64,000 nt of DNA from NCBI RefSeq assembly GCF_023736155.1, contig NZ_JAMLJJ010000001.1, positions 806,001 to 870,000 on the forward strand. Reading direction: 5' to 3'. The notes below the pieces were generated by a model, which saw nothing but the letters and a program-made list of their open reading frames with translations, ran no database searches and had not been told where the DNA came from. Shown piece by piece: positions 26,979 through 37,947 of the stretch. Position numbers and translations under genes: made by a program. Source of the stretch: Larsenimonas salina (GTDB lineage Bacteria > Pseudomonadota > Gammaproteobacteria > Pseudomonadales > Halomonadaceae). Each line of letters begins with the position of its first letter. Position 1 is the first letter of the stretch.

Positions 26979-27140
26979 CCTTTCTTTCCTTAACAAAACG
27001 GCAGAATTAACAAACGCTAGACGTAACAACGACAGTGATAACACGCCATTGTCGCCAGTCCGGCGCGCCACGTCGACACTTACACCGGAAAGCCCGGGAT
27101 GAACATCGCCTATGCACGCGTATGATACGCGGCCGTTCCC

Positions 27141-27169
27141 TTAACATTGTCGACACTTTACCGTAAACT
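27141..27169 (+). promoter_or_regulatory. Probable sigma70 promoter of acnB
   Basis: TTAACA (27141-27146), a 17-base spacer and TAAACT (27164-27169) lie about 95 bases before the acnB start, in the 284-base divergent gap with miaE. Confidence 0.5.
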
Positions 27170-27262
27170 CTCTGGCCTCGAAGCGCGGTAGGTCACTGTG
27201 TCTTGCCCGATACCTGAGCCATGCCGCGCATTCGACACAGATAACCAACGAGGACCACCACC

Positions 27263-29866
27263 GTGCTTGAAGCCTATCGTCAGCATGTCGAGGAACGCGC
27301 GCTCGACGGCGTCCCGCCCAAGCCGCTGAATGCGGAAATGACCAGTGAACTGGTCGAGCTACTTAAAAACCCGCCGGCCGGCGAAGAAGCTTTTCTACTT
27401 GAGTTGTTGACCGACCGCATCCCCCCGGGTGTTGATGAAGCAGCCTATGTGAAGGCCGGTTTTTTGGCAGCGATTGCTAAGGGTGAGACGCAGTCACCGC
27501 TGATCGATAAGGTTCACGCCGTTAAGCTGCTTGGCACCATGCAGGGTGGGTACAACATCGCAACTCTGGTCGAGCTGCTCGACGATGAGGCCCTGGCCGC
27601 GGAAACCGCCGAACAGCTCAAGCACACGCTGCTGATGTTCGACGCGTTCCACGACGTTGCCGACCGCGCCAAGGCGGGCAACGCGCACGCTCAGGGCGTA
27701 ATCGAATCCTGGGCCGATGCCGAATGGTTCAAGGCCAAGGCGCCGGTACCTGAAAAGGTCAGCATTGCGGTCTTCAAGGTGCCCGGTGAAACCAATACCG
27801 ACGACCTGTCTCCGGCACCTGACGCCTGGTCTCGCCCGGACATACCGCTGCACGCCAACGCAATGCTCAAGAACCCGCGTGACGGCATCGATCCCGAAGA
27901 ACCCGGCAACAAGGGCCCGCTTTCCCAGATCGACGCCGTCAAGGCCAAGGGGTTCCCGGTTGCCTACGTCGGCGACGTCGTTGGTACCGGCTCCTCGCGC
28001 AAGTCCGCCACCAACTCGGTTCTGTGGTTCTTCGGCGATGACATCCCGAATGTTCCCAACAAGCGTGCCGGCGGCTTCTGTTTCGGCGGCAAGATCGCAC
28101 CGATCTTCTTCAACACCATGGAAGACGCCGGTGCCCTGCCGATCGAAATGGACGTCTCGAACATGGCCATGGGCGATGTGATTGACGTCTATCCGTTCGA
28201 GGGCAAGGTCTGCCGTCATGACAGTGACGACGTGCTGTCGACATTCGAGCTGAAAACGCGCGTTCTTCTCGATGAAGTGCGTGCCGGTGGCCGTATTCCG
28301 CTGATTATCGGCCGCGGTCTGACCCAGAAAGCGCGTGACTACCTGGGCCTTGGTCCGGCTGACGACTTCCGTGTTCCGGAGCAGCCCGCCGACAATGGCA
28401 AGGGCTTTACCCTTGCGCAAAAAATGGTCGGCAAGGCCTGCGGCATGGACGGCGTTCGTCCCGGCATGTACTGCGAACCGCGCATGACCACGGTCGGGTC
28501 TCAGGACACCACCGGGCCAATGACGCGTGATGAGCTCAAGGATCTGGCGTGTCTCGGCTTCCAGGCCGATCTGGTCATGCAGTCCTTCTGCCATACCGCC
28601 GCCTATCCGAAGCCGATTGATGTTGAAATGCAGCACACCCTGCCCGATTTCATCATGAACCGGGGCGGTGTCTCACTGCGCCCGGGCGATGGCATCATCC
28701 ACTCCTGGCTCAACCGCATGCTGCTGCCGGACACAGTCGGCACCGGCGGTGACTCGCACACGCGCTTCCCGATGGGCATTTCCTTCCCGGCAGGCTCGGG
28801 GCTGGTTGCCTTCGCCGCTGCCACCGGCGTCATGCCGCTGGACATGCCGGAATCCGTACTGGTGCGCTTCAAGGGCGAACGTCAGCCCGGCATCACCCTG
28901 CGCGATCTGGTGCACGCCATTCCGCTTTACGCCATCAAACAAGGGCTGCTTACGGTCGAGAAATCCAACAAGCAGAACGTGTTCTCCGGACGCGTCCTTG
29001 AAATCGAAGGCCTTGAAGATCTCACCGTCGAACAGGCATTCGAACTGTCCGACGCCTCTGCCGAGCGCAGCGCCGCCGGGTGCACCATCACGCTTTCAGA
29101 CGACAGTGTCAGCGAGTACCTGAAATCGAACATCACCTTGCTTAAGTGGATGCTCGACAGTGGCTACGGCGATGCCCGCACCATCGCGCGCCGCATCGAA
29201 GGCATGGAAGAGTGGCTTGCCAACCCGAGCCTGATGCGCGCGGACAAGGACGCGGAATACGCCGCCGTGATCGAGATCGATCTGGCCGACGTCGACCAGC
29301 CAGTTCTGTGTGCGCCGAATGACCCCGATGACGCTCGCCTTCTCTCTGATGTTGCCGGCGAGCGCATCGATGAGGTCTTCATCGGCTCGTGCATGACCAA
29401 CATCGGCCACTTCCGAGCCGCCGGTAAGCTGCTCGAGAAGCAACCGGCCGGGTCGCTCAAGACTCGCCTGTGGCTGGCACCGCCAACCAAGATGGATCAG
29501 CACCAGCTGACCGAGGAAGGCTACTACAGCATCTATGGCCGTGCTGGCGCACGCATGGAAATGCCGGGCTGTTCGCTGTGCATGGGCAACCAGGCCCGCG
29601 TCGCGCCGAAGTCGACGGTCGTATCCACCTCGACTCGAAACTTCCCGAACCGCCTGGGCGATGGTGCCAACGTCTACTTGGCGTCTGCCGAGCTTGCGGC
29701 GGTGGCTGCGGTCTACGGCGAACTTCCAAGCGTTGCTCGGTACAAGGAAATCATGAGCGAGTTCGACGCCATGGCCGGTGAGATCTATCGCTACATGAAC
29801 TTCCATGAGATCGAGGAGTTTCAGAAGGCGGCCTCCAACGTGATCCCGGTCACCGAAGAAGCTTGA
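27263..29866 (+). CDS. acnB: Aconitate hydratase B
   Basis: AcnB isomerises citrate to isocitrate in the TCA cycle and in other bacteria also acts as an iron-responsive RNA-binding protein. The 867-residue product (E. coli 865) has the AcnB layout: an N-terminal HEAT-like domain (1-160), the swivel domain placed early (about 165-370), then domains 1-3. Cluster Cys appear in G-S-C-M-T-N near residue 710 and C-S-L-C-M-G-N near 770. It starts with GTG, preceded by GAGGA. A strong terminator follows the stop. Confidence 0.98.
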   Translation: MLEAYRQHVEERALDGVPPKPLNAEMTSELVELLKNPPAGEEAFLLELLTDRIPPGVDEAAYVKAGFLAAIAKGETQSPLIDKVHAVKLLGTMQGGYNIATLVELLDDEALAAETAEQLKHTLLMFDAFHDVADRAKAGNAHAQGVIESWADAEWFKAKAPVPEKVSIAVFKVPGETNTDDLSPAPDAWSRPDIPLHANAMLKNPRDGIDPEEPGNKGPLSQIDAVKAKGFPVAYVGDVVGTGSSRKSATNSVLWFFGDDIPNVPNKRAGGFCFGGKIAPIFFNTMEDAGALPIEMDVSNMAMGDVIDVYPFEGKVCRHDSDDVLSTFELKTRVLLDEVRAGGRIPLIIGRGLTQKARDYLGLGPADDFRVPEQPADNGKGFTLAQKMVGKACGMDGVRPGMYCEPRMTTVGSQDTTGPMTRDELKDLACLGFQADLVMQSFCHTAAYPKPIDVEMQHTLPDFIMNRGGVSLRPGDGIIHSWLNRMLLPDTVGTGGDSHTRFPMGISFPAGSGLVAFAAATGVMPLDMPESVLVRFKGERQPGITLRDLVHAIPLYAIKQGLLTVEKSNKQNVFSGRVLEIEGLEDLTVEQAFELSDASAERSAAGCTITLSDDSVSEYLKSNITLLKWMLDSGYGDARTIARRIEGMEEWLANPSLMRADKDAEYAAVIEIDLADVDQPVLCAPNDPDDARLLSDVAGERIDEVFIGSCMTNIGHFRAAGKLLEKQPAGSLKTRLWLAPPTKMDQHQLTEEGYYSIYGRAGARMEMPGCSLCMGNQARVAPKSTVVSTSTRNFPNRLGDGANVYLASAELAAVAAVYGELPSVARYKEIMSEFDAMAGEIYRYMNFHEIEEFQKAASNVIPVTEEA

Positions 29867-29885
29867 GCCTTGATCCCCATCAGAG

Positions 29886-29913
29886 AAAACCGCCGCTTAA
29901 CGGCGGTTTTTTT
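29886..29913 (+). terminator. Intrinsic terminator of acnB
   Basis: The stem AAAACCGCCG/CGGCGGTTTT with a five-base loop is followed by TTT, 20 bases after the acnB stop. Confidence 0.9.
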
Positions 29914-30074
29914 ATGTCCATGCAAACGATGACCTTGCTAAAAGCCGTAAGCAGTGCCATTATAAAACAGTGTTCGATGTCCCTGTCTTATCGAGTCCGC
30001 TCGAAACAATGACAATACAAAGCAATGGCAGGTCAACAACGCAGGACGCCCTGTATTTTATTTCAAGGAGCAAC

Positions 30075-30686
30075 ATGATGAACCGTATTGCATTGATGAC
30101 AGCACCTATTCTGATCGGCAGCGCGTTCGTGGCCACTTCAGCCATGGCGGCAGACACAAATACTGCGACCAGTGAAGGCATTTATTCAGGCGTCGGTGTT
30201 GGCGAGACCCGCGTTCATGACGGCAATCTCCACGCGTTCTCCAATGACAATGCCGGCACTGCCAGCTTCAGCGACGACGACGACACTGCTCAGAACGCAT
30301 TTGTCGGCTACAAGTACAACCCGTACTTCTCTACCGAGCTGTCCTTTACCGACCTCGGTGATATCGAAGCCCAGGGCAATGGCGCTGATGCTACCCTCAG
30401 CACCAAGGCCTATGGCCTGAGCGCCATCGGTGAAGTGCCGATCTACGGCGGCCTGAGCGGCTATGGCCGTGTCGGCTACGCATATTTCAAGACCGACGGT
30501 AACGGCAACTACGCCAATGGCGACAGCGTCGACAACGAATACGGCGGCGCGCCGATGTACGGTCTGGGCGCCAAGTATCAGTTCTCTGATGTGCCGGTCT
30601 TCGTTCGCGCCGAGTACACGCGCTATCAGCTCGACAGCAACTATAAGCTCGATACCGCAATGGGCTCTGTGGGCGTTCAGTTCTAA
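30075..30686 (+). CDS. Outer-membrane beta-barrel protein (OmpA-barrel-like)
   Basis: The 203-residue precursor has a signal peptide (N-terminal M-M-N-R, hydrophobic core, A-M-A cleavage near residue 25). Alternating polar/aromatic strands follow, and it ends in ...V-G-V-Q-F, the terminal Phe recognised by the BAM complex. The size and Y-S-G-V-G-V-G-E start suggest an eight-stranded barrel like the OmpA transmembrane domain, with no peptidoglycan-binding domain. Mature residues are rich in Asp and Asn, as is common in halophiles. AAGGAG precedes the two adjacent ATGs (30075 and 30078). Its function is unknown. Confidence 0.82.
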   Translation: MMNRIALMTAPILIGSAFVATSAMAADTNTATSEGIYSGVGVGETRVHDGNLHAFSNDNAGTASFSDDDDTAQNAFVGYKYNPYFSTELSFTDLGDIEAQGNGADATLSTKAYGLSAIGEVPIYGGLSGYGRVGYAYFKTDGNGNYANGDSVDNEYGGAPMYGLGAKYQFSDVPVFVRAEYTRYQLDSNYKLDTAMGSVGVQF

Positions 30687-30704
30687 GACAAAACGTCGAT
30701 CAAG

Positions 30705-30730
30705 AAACGCCGCTTCAAGCGGCGTTTTTT
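30705..30730 (+). terminator. Intrinsic terminator of the barrel-protein gene
   Basis: The stem AAACGCCGCTT/AAGCGGCGTTT is followed by TTT. Its last bases touch the stop codon of the convergent gene at 30729. Confidence 0.88.
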
Positions 30731-32117
30731 ATGCTTGGCGGTAATGATTCAAGATAAGGCGAGATGGGCACGCTGTTGCAAGTAAACGCTTGATCGCCTG
30801 AAGCGCGCCCGGCGTTGCCTTGTCGACATGAAGCGTCGCCCCCTCCGCGCCGCCTTCCACGCCCGGAGCGCGTCCAGCCATTGGAGCCTGCCACTTTAAA
30901 AGCGTCAGCGCCCGCCCCTGGCCATGAGTGTTCCAGAACGCTTGCCATGCAGACCAGTCGAGCGCGCCCTCTTCCGGACACACGACCCAAACTCTGACAT
31001 TACGGGCACGCGAGAGCGCAAGCGCAAGCGCACGAGCGCGCAGCCCGGCCTCTTCGTGTCCATTCGCGCCATAGCATCGCGCCAGTGTCTGCTCGTCGAC
31101 AAGCCCATCCAGCGCGAGCCAATCAGCCGGCAGGACAAATACGTCCTTACGCTCAGTCAGCACATCCAGCGCCGTCAATTGCTTGATGGCAGCCCGCTCC
31201 TGCTCACGCATCAGTATCGAGAGCGCGGCCTGCTGGGCACATCCTCGAAGATAGAAAGACTCATCACCCTGAGGCGAATGGCTGGCCAGTTCGTCAATAC
31301 GGCTAACATAAATCGGAGCGTGATGTCGCACCGACTCAGGTAGCTCTGAGTCGCCTCCCCCGATCACCCACAGCTGCGTCATTTGCGTAAGCCACTCACG
31401 ACCAGACTCGCTGTCAACGCCTGGAAAACATACCGCGCCCGGTTGCAATCCCGCATTGGGCAACGACACGCATAGTACGCGCTCGCGCTCGGCCCAATCG
31501 GCCACCCGGCGATAGTCGGGAAGTGCAAGCTCACCAACCAGCGCCACGTTGCATTCCTGAGGGGCCGATCGAATCTCGAGCGCCAATGGCGTTGGGCCGG
31601 ATGCCTCGAAGCTTGGCAAATGAAGCCGCTCACGATCCCATTCTGTCGTGAGTACGGTGTCTTGAACGCTTAAAACGCCCGCGCCCTGACCCGCCAGTAT
31701 GAGATCCACCCCATCTGATATCCGGCACAGCCAATAGGGCGTTGGTTCGATGCGGCGATATATTTGCCCTGCTGTCGCGTTTACGGGGCACCCTCCCTCA
31801 GGTGTCACGACAAATACGAGTAACCGCCCGCTAGAATCCAGGTACGCATCCGAGGGAAAAAGCGCCTCAAAGGACACAGACGACAGCATGAGCGCCACAG
31901 GCACGTCAGGCCGGAGTGCATGCGTGGTTCTGGCGGCCTGAAGGGCAAGCGATGCAGGCAGCCGGTGCGTTGGCATATCGGTTCCGACGCCCGTCAGATC
32001 GAGGGACTCATCGAGCCAGGTTGTGGCAACACCCTTGACGCGTAAAAGCTGCATCAAAAGCGTTTTACCATCGAGTGAATCGCGCTCTGGCTCACTATGG
32101 GCACAGGAATCTGACAT
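30729..32117 (-). CDS. Protein of unknown function, 462 residues
   Basis: I do not recognise this protein. It starts M-S-D-S-C-A-H with a GGAGG site 10 bases upstream, has no signal peptide or membrane segment, and looks soluble and cytosolic with alternating strands and helices. It contains conserved-looking stretches such as Y-R-R-I-E-P-T-P-Y-W near residue 125 and G-G-G-D-S-E-L near 265. The C-terminal third resembles an alpha/beta nucleotide- or cofactor-binding fold, but no Walker, Rossmann or thiamine motif can be confirmed. It is divergent from a small Rossmann-like gene 87 bases away, and its stop abuts the terminator of the convergent barrel-protein gene. Confidence 0.7.
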   Translation of the reverse strand: MSDSCAHSEPERDSLDGKTLLMQLLRVKGVATTWLDESLDLTGVGTDMPTHRLPASLALQAARTTHALRPDVPVALMLSSVSFEALFPSDAYLDSSGRLLVFVVTPEGGCPVNATAGQIYRRIEPTPYWLCRISDGVDLILAGQGAGVLSVQDTVLTTEWDRERLHLPSFEASGPTPLALEIRSAPQECNVALVGELALPDYRRVADWAERERVLCVSLPNAGLQPGAVCFPGVDSESGREWLTQMTQLWVIGGGDSELPESVRHHAPIYVSRIDELASHSPQGDESFYLRGCAQQAALSILMREQERAAIKQLTALDVLTERKDVFVLPADWLALDGLVDEQTLARCYGANGHEEAGLRARALALALSRARNVRVWVVCPEEGALDWSAWQAFWNTHGQGRALTLLKWQAPMAGRAPGVEGGAEGATLHVDKATPGALQAIKRLLATACPSRLILNHYRQA

Positions 32118-32204
32118 GATGAAGGGTCCTCCGGGTAGGTGAACAGAGTAACCAATACCCATCCGTTAAACTTGGCCCAACAGCGCATAGGGAGGCCGTA
32201 GCGC

Positions 32205-32570
32205 ATGATCAAAAAGTTACTGAACCGTTTGAAAGCCGGACAACGTCCGGCACACTCAAAGCGCCTGCGTCTTATTATCTGCGGAAGCGATACTGCGCAC
32301 TACAGCCTGCTGAGCGCTTTAAATGATAGATACGACGTGGTCGCTCTGATCACAACCGATCCATGGCAGCGCGGCACGACGCTTGAGGGCGTTCCTCTTC
32401 ACTACCCCAGTGAAGTACCCGCGTTATGGCAGCGTTTCAAGGTCGACCGGCTGGTGATCTGCACACAGGGGGATCAAAGCGTGATCGAACAGGCAACCCC
32501 GGCGCGGTCGACGCCCTTTCTATGGGCGTGGGGCAGTGAATTGGATAAAGCGTCATCTGAATCACATTAA
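32205..32570 (+). CDS. Small Rossmann-fold protein of unknown function
   Basis: The 121-residue protein has a basic N-terminus and then a single nucleotide-binding-like unit. L-R-L-I-I-C-G-S-D occurs at about residues 21-29, followed by a strand V-V-A-L-I-T-T-D and a G-V-P-L-H-Y segment. This resembles the N-terminal CoA_binding_3 fold of polysaccharide epimerase/dehydratase proteins such as FlaA1/CapD, without any catalytic domain. A GGGAGG site precedes the ATG. It is divergent from an unknown 462-residue gene, and its stop lies in the terminator shared with sucD. No function can be assigned. Confidence 0.7.
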   Translation: MIKKLLNRLKAGQRPAHSKRLRLIICGSDTAHYSLLSALNDRYDVVALITTDPWQRGTTLEGVPLHYPSEVPALWQRFKVDRLVICTQGDQSVIEQATPARSTPFLWAWGSELDKASSESH

Positions 32571-32603
32571 AAAACCCCCGACGCCTGCGCGCCGAGGGTT
32601 TTC
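32570..32603. terminator. Bidirectional terminator between the small Rossmann gene and sucD
   Basis: An imperfect stem AAAACCCnCGnCGC/GCGnCGnGGGTTTT lies between the convergent stop codons, with A and T runs on both flanks. It ends the suc operon on the minus strand. Confidence 0.75.
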
Positions 32604-32624
32604 TGATAACAACTGACCTTGATC

Positions 32625-33497
32625 TTACCAGCCAGTCGCTTCCTTCAGGGCATCGCCGATTTCAGCCAGCGAACGGACGGTCTTGACGCCCGCTGCTTCA
32701 AGCGCTGCAAATTTTTCATCTGCAGTGCCCTTGCCGCCAGCGATGATGGCGCCCGCGTGGCCCATGCGCTTTCCGGGAGGCGCAGTCACACCTGCGATGT
32801 AGGCAACGACCGGCTTGGAGACATGCTCCTTGATGTAGGCCGCTGCATCTTCTTCTGCAGTGCCGCCGATCTCACCGATCATGACGATCGCTTCGGTCTG
32901 CTCGTCCTTTTCAAACATCTCGAGGATGTCGATGAAGTGTGAGCCCGGAATCGGGTCACCGCCGATGCCGACACAGGTCGACTGGCCGAAGCCATGATCG
33001 GTGGTCTGCTTGACCGCTTCGTAGGTCAGGGTGCCGGAGCGAGACACGATACCGACCTTGCCCGGCTTATGGATGTGGCCCGGCATGATGCCGATCTTGG
33101 TTTGCCCCGGCGTGATCACACCCGGGCAGTTCGGACCAATCAGGCGCACGCCGAGTTGATCGCACTTAACCTTGACCTCAAGCATATCAAGCGTCGGGAT
33201 GCCTTCGGTGATGCAGACGATCAGCTTGATGCCCGCATCGGCTGCTTCAAGGATCGAGTCCTTGCAGAACGCGGCCGGCACATAGATGACGGTCGCTTCA
33301 GCGCCAGTCTGCTCGACGGCTTCGGCGACGGTATTGAATACCGGCAGACCAAGGTGGGTCTGTCCGCCCTTACCGGGCGTAACACCGCCAACCATGTTGG
33401 TGCCGTACTCAAGCGCCTGCTCGGAATGGAACGTACCCTGGCCACCAGTGAACCCCTGGCAGATGACCTTGGTGTTCTTGTCGATCAAAATACTCAT
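32625..33497 (-). CDS. sucD: Succinyl-CoA synthetase alpha subunit
   Basis: SucD with SucC converts succinyl-CoA to succinate with substrate-level phosphorylation. The 290-residue protein (E. coli 289) has the CoA-binding N-terminal Rossmann domain (G-F-T-G-x-Q-G-T-F-H near residue 16), the P-N-C-P-G motif near 123 and the active-site phospho-His in G-H-A-G-A near residue 247. Its start shares one base with the sucC stop, which fits equimolar synthesis. Confidence 0.98.
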   Translation of the reverse strand: MSILIDKNTKVICQGFTGGQGTFHSEQALEYGTNMVGGVTPGKGGQTHLGLPVFNTVAEAVEQTGAEATVIYVPAAFCKDSILEAADAGIKLIVCITEGIPTLDMLEVKVKCDQLGVRLIGPNCPGVITPGQTKIGIMPGHIHKPGKVGIVSRSGTLTYEAVKQTTDHGFGQSTCVGIGGDPIPGSHFIDILEMFEKDEQTEAIVMIGEIGGTAEEDAAAYIKEHVSKPVVAYIAGVTAPPGKRMGHAGAIIAGGKGTADEKFAALEAAGVKTVRSLAEIGDALKEATGW

Positions 33498-34663
33498 TAC
33501 TTGCCCTCCGCTGCTTTCACGACCTGCTGCGCAGCATCAGTCAGGCTCGTGGCCGCGATGATGTTCAATCCGCTATCGGCCAGTTTCTGTGCACCCAATT
33601 CGGCGTTGTTGCCTTCCAGGCGAACCACGACCGGCACATTGACACCCACCTGCTCGACGGCACCGATGATGCCTTCAGCGATCATGTCGCAGCGCACGAT
33701 ACCACCGAAGATGTTGACCAGAACCGCTTTAACGGAGTCATCGGACAGGATGATCTTGAAGGCTTCGCCTACGCGCTCTTTAGTGGCGCCACCGCCGACA
33801 TCGAGGAAGTTCGCCGGCTGGCCGCCGTTGAGCTTGATGATGTCCATGGTGCCCATGGCAAGACCGGCGCCATTGACCATGCAGCCGATGTTGCCATCGA
33901 GTGCCACATAGTTAAGTTCCCACTGCTGGGCATGCGCTTCGCGCTCGTCTTCCTGCGACGGGTCACGCATTTCCTGCAGATCCGGATGACGGTAGAGCGC
34001 ATTGCTGTCCAGACCGATTTTGGCGTCCAGGCAGTGCAGGTTACCTTCATCGGTAATGACCAGCGGGTTGATCTCGAGAAGCGCCAGATCCTTGTCCTGG
34101 AACAGCTTGGCAAGCCCCAGGAAAATCTTGGTGAACTGCTTGACCTGATCCTTGTTCAAACCGAGCTTGAACGCGAGATCGCGAGCCTGATAAGGCTGCG
34201 CACCGGTAAGCGGATCGACTTCAGCCTTGAGAATTTTCTCAGGCGTTTCTTCGGCCACTTTCTCGATTTCGACGCCACCTTCGGTTGACGCCATGAACAC
34301 GATACGACGTGTGCCACGGTCGACAACCGCGCCAAGATACAGCTCGTTGGCGATATCGGTGCAGTTTTCTACCAAAATTTTGGCAACCGGCTGACCTTTT
34401 TCATCAGTCTGAAAGGTGACCAGGTTCTTGCCAAGCCACTGCTCTGCGAACTCCTTGGCAGCGTCCGGCGACTCGACCAGCTTGACGCCGCCGGCCTTGC
34501 CGCGGCCGCCTGCGTGGACCTGAGCCTTGACGACCCATTTGTCACCACCGATTTTCTTGCATGCCTCTGCGGCTTCTTCGGGTGTGTCAACGGCAAAGCC
34601 CTTGGACACCGGCAAACCGTAATCGGCAAACAGTTGTTTTGACTGATACTCGTGAAGATTCAT
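33497..34663 (-). CDS. sucC: Succinyl-CoA synthetase beta subunit
   Basis: The 388-residue protein equals E. coli SucC in length. It has the N-terminal ATP-grasp domain (M-N-L-H-E-Y-Q-S-K, then [11 protein letters not shown] near residue 53) and a C-terminal ligase domain ([10 protein letters not shown] near 322). The ATG at 34663 was chosen because M-N-L-H-E-Y is the invariant family start; the in-frame extension runs into the lpdA terminator hairpin. It overlaps sucD by one base. Confidence 0.98.
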   Translation of the reverse strand: MNLHEYQSKQLFADYGLPVSKGFAVDTPEEAAEACKKIGGDKWVVKAQVHAGGRGKAGGVKLVESPDAAKEFAEQWLGKNLVTFQTDEKGQPVAKILVENCTDIANELYLGAVVDRGTRRIVFMASTEGGVEIEKVAEETPEKILKAEVDPLTGAQPYQARDLAFKLGLNKDQVKQFTKIFLGLAKLFQDKDLALLEINPLVITDEGNLHCLDAKIGLDSNALYRHPDLQEMRDPSQEDEREAHAQQWELNYVALDGNIGCMVNGAGLAMGTMDIIKLNGGQPANFLDVGGGATKERVGEAFKIILSDDSVKAVLVNIFGGIVRCDMIAEGIIGAVEQVGVNVPVVVRLEGNNAELGAQKLADSGLNIIAATSLTDAAQQVVKAAEGK

Positions 34664-34734
34664 CGTCTCATGCCATTGGTTGCATTGGACTCCCACGGCC
34701 GGCCCGGATCGTTCTTGCCATCGGGCCGACCACG

Positions 34735-34759
34735 AAAAACCGGTGACCTTGGTCACCGG
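34735..34759 (-). terminator. Hairpin with T-run between lpdA and sucC
   Basis: The perfect stem CCGGTGACC/GGTCACCGG is followed on the minus strand by TTTTTCG. It lies within the suc gene row, so it probably cuts sucCD expression relative to lpdA unless sucCD has its own promoter. Confidence 0.75.
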
Positions 34760-34779
34760 CCATACGCCGGATAAGGCGC

Positions 34780-36282
<1,503 letters not shown>

Positions 36283-36287
36283 TCAGC

Positions 36288-37904
36288 TTACACATCCAGT
36301 AGGAAGCGCGCCGGATCTTCCAGCAGTTCCTTAATCGCCACCAAGAATTGCACGGCGTCCTTACCATCGATCATGCGGTGATCGTAAGACAGCGCCAGGT
36401 ACATCATGGGGCGGATTTCGACCTTGCCGTTAACGGCCATGGGACGCTCTTGAATCTTGTGCATCCCCATGATGGCGGTCTGCGGCGGATTGAGGATCGG
36501 CGTCGACATCAACGAACCAAAGATACCGCCGTTGGTGATGGTGAACGTACCACCCTGCATGTCTTCGATGCCGAGCTTGCCTTCGCGGCCGCGCTTGCCA
36601 AAGTCACCGATGTTCTTTTCGACGTCGGCAAGTTTCATGCTGTCGGTATCACGCAGCACCGGCACAACCAGACCGCGCGGCGTCGATACGGCAACACCGA
36701 TGTCCTGGTAGCCGTGATAAACGATCTCAGTGCCGTCAATGGAGGCATTGACGTCCGGGAAGCGCTTGAGCGCCTCGGTCGCGGCCTTGACGAAAAAGCC
36801 CATGAAGCCGAGTTTGACGTCGTGCGTTTTCTGGAAGACGTCCTTGTACTGCGACCGAAGATTCATGACTTCCGTCATGTCGACTTCGTTGTAGGTCGTA
36901 AGCATCGCCGCGGTTTGCTGCGCCTGAACCAGCCGCTTGGCGATGGTCTGACGCAGACGGCTCATAGGCACGCGCTTCTCTGGGCGATCCCCTTCCGGGA
37001 CATCAACCTGAGGTGCAGAAGACGCTTTTTTATCTTCCTTGGCCGGTTTTTTCTCAGCGGGCGCCGTTTTCTTGGCACTGCCTTCCTTGATGGCGCGCTG
37101 AACGTCTTCCTTCAGAACACGCCCGCCCTTGCCGGTGCCTTCGATTTTAGACACGTCCAAGTCGTTTTCAGCGGCAAGCTTACGCGCCGAAGGTGCGAGA
37201 ATCTTGTCACCGACCTGCTCATCCTGACCGCCCTTGTCGTCGGCGCTCTTGCTGTCAGCGTCGTCTTCGGAGTCGGAACCGCTGCTGCCCGCACCGCCTT
37301 CAACGAAGATGGCGAGTACCTGTTCGGATTCGACCGTGTCACCTTCTTCGGCTTTAAGCTCTTTAAGGCTACCGTCTGCAGGCGCAACAACCTCGAGAAC
37401 AACCTTGTCGGTTTCGATATCGACGATCAGCTCATCGCGCTTGACGGCGTCGCCCGGTTTCTTGTGCCAGGTACCGATCGTGCCTTCCTGAACGGATTCA
37501 GGGAACGCCGGCGCTTTCACGTCGTGGGACTTTCCGCCGCCGGTCGAGGCTTTTTGCGCCTTTTCTTGCTTGCCGCTGTCGCTGTCTTCGGCATCAGACG
37601 CGCTGTCATCGGAGGCACTTTCATCGTCGGAGGCGTCGCTGGATGAAGCGTCGCCGCCGTCGGCACTGGGCTCGCCGAGTTGACCGAGCACCTGCTCGGA
37701 TTCACACGTCTCGCCTTCGTCGATCAGAATTTCCTTGATCGTGCCATCTTCCGGTGCCACGACCTCGAGAACAACCTTGTCGGTTTCGATTTCAACGATC
37801 AGTTCATCACGCGATACCGAATCGCCCGGTTTCTTGTGCCAAGTGGCAACAGTGCCCTCGGCGACGGATTCCGGAAAACTTGGCGCTTTAATATCGGTTG
37901 CCAT
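36288..37904 (-). CDS. sucB: 2-oxoglutarate dehydrogenase E2 with two lipoyl domains
   Basis: This dihydrolipoyl succinyltransferase core has 538 residues, longer than E. coli SucB (405 aa). There are two near-identical lipoyl domains, at 1-75 (lipoyl Lys43 in E-T-D-K-V) and about 128-202 (Lys167). They are joined by a Ser/Asp-rich acidic linker (80-110). A peripheral-subunit-binding domain follows at about 233-270, then an Ala/Lys-rich linker and the catalytic domain (about 305-538) with His509 and Asp513 in Y-D-H-R-M-I-D-G. Position between sucA and lpdA identifies it as E2 of the 2-oxoglutarate rather than the pyruvate complex. Confidence 0.95.
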   Translation of the reverse strand: MATDIKAPSFPESVAEGTVATWHKKPGDSVSRDELIVEIETDKVVLEVVAPEDGTIKEILIDEGETCESEQVLGQLGEPSADGGDASSSDASDDESASDDSASDAEDSDSGKQEKAQKASTGGGKSHDVKAPAFPESVQEGTIGTWHKKPGDAVKRDELIVDIETDKVVLEVVAPADGSLKELKAEEGDTVESEQVLAIFVEGGAGSSGSDSEDDADSKSADDKGGQDEQVGDKILAPSARKLAAENDLDVSKIEGTGKGGRVLKEDVQRAIKEGSAKKTAPAEKKPAKEDKKASSAPQVDVPEGDRPEKRVPMSRLRQTIAKRLVQAQQTAAMLTTYNEVDMTEVMNLRSQYKDVFQKTHDVKLGFMGFFVKAATEALKRFPDVNASIDGTEIVYHGYQDIGVAVSTPRGLVVPVLRDTDSMKLADVEKNIGDFGKRGREGKLGIEDMQGGTFTITNGGIFGSLMSTPILNPPQTAIMGMHKIQERPMAVNGKVEIRPMMYLALSYDHRMIDGKDAVQFLVAIKELLEDPARFLLDV

Positions 37905-37947
37905 TGGGATTCCTTAGTTCATCTTCTCTCTAGACCCGACTCGGCCT

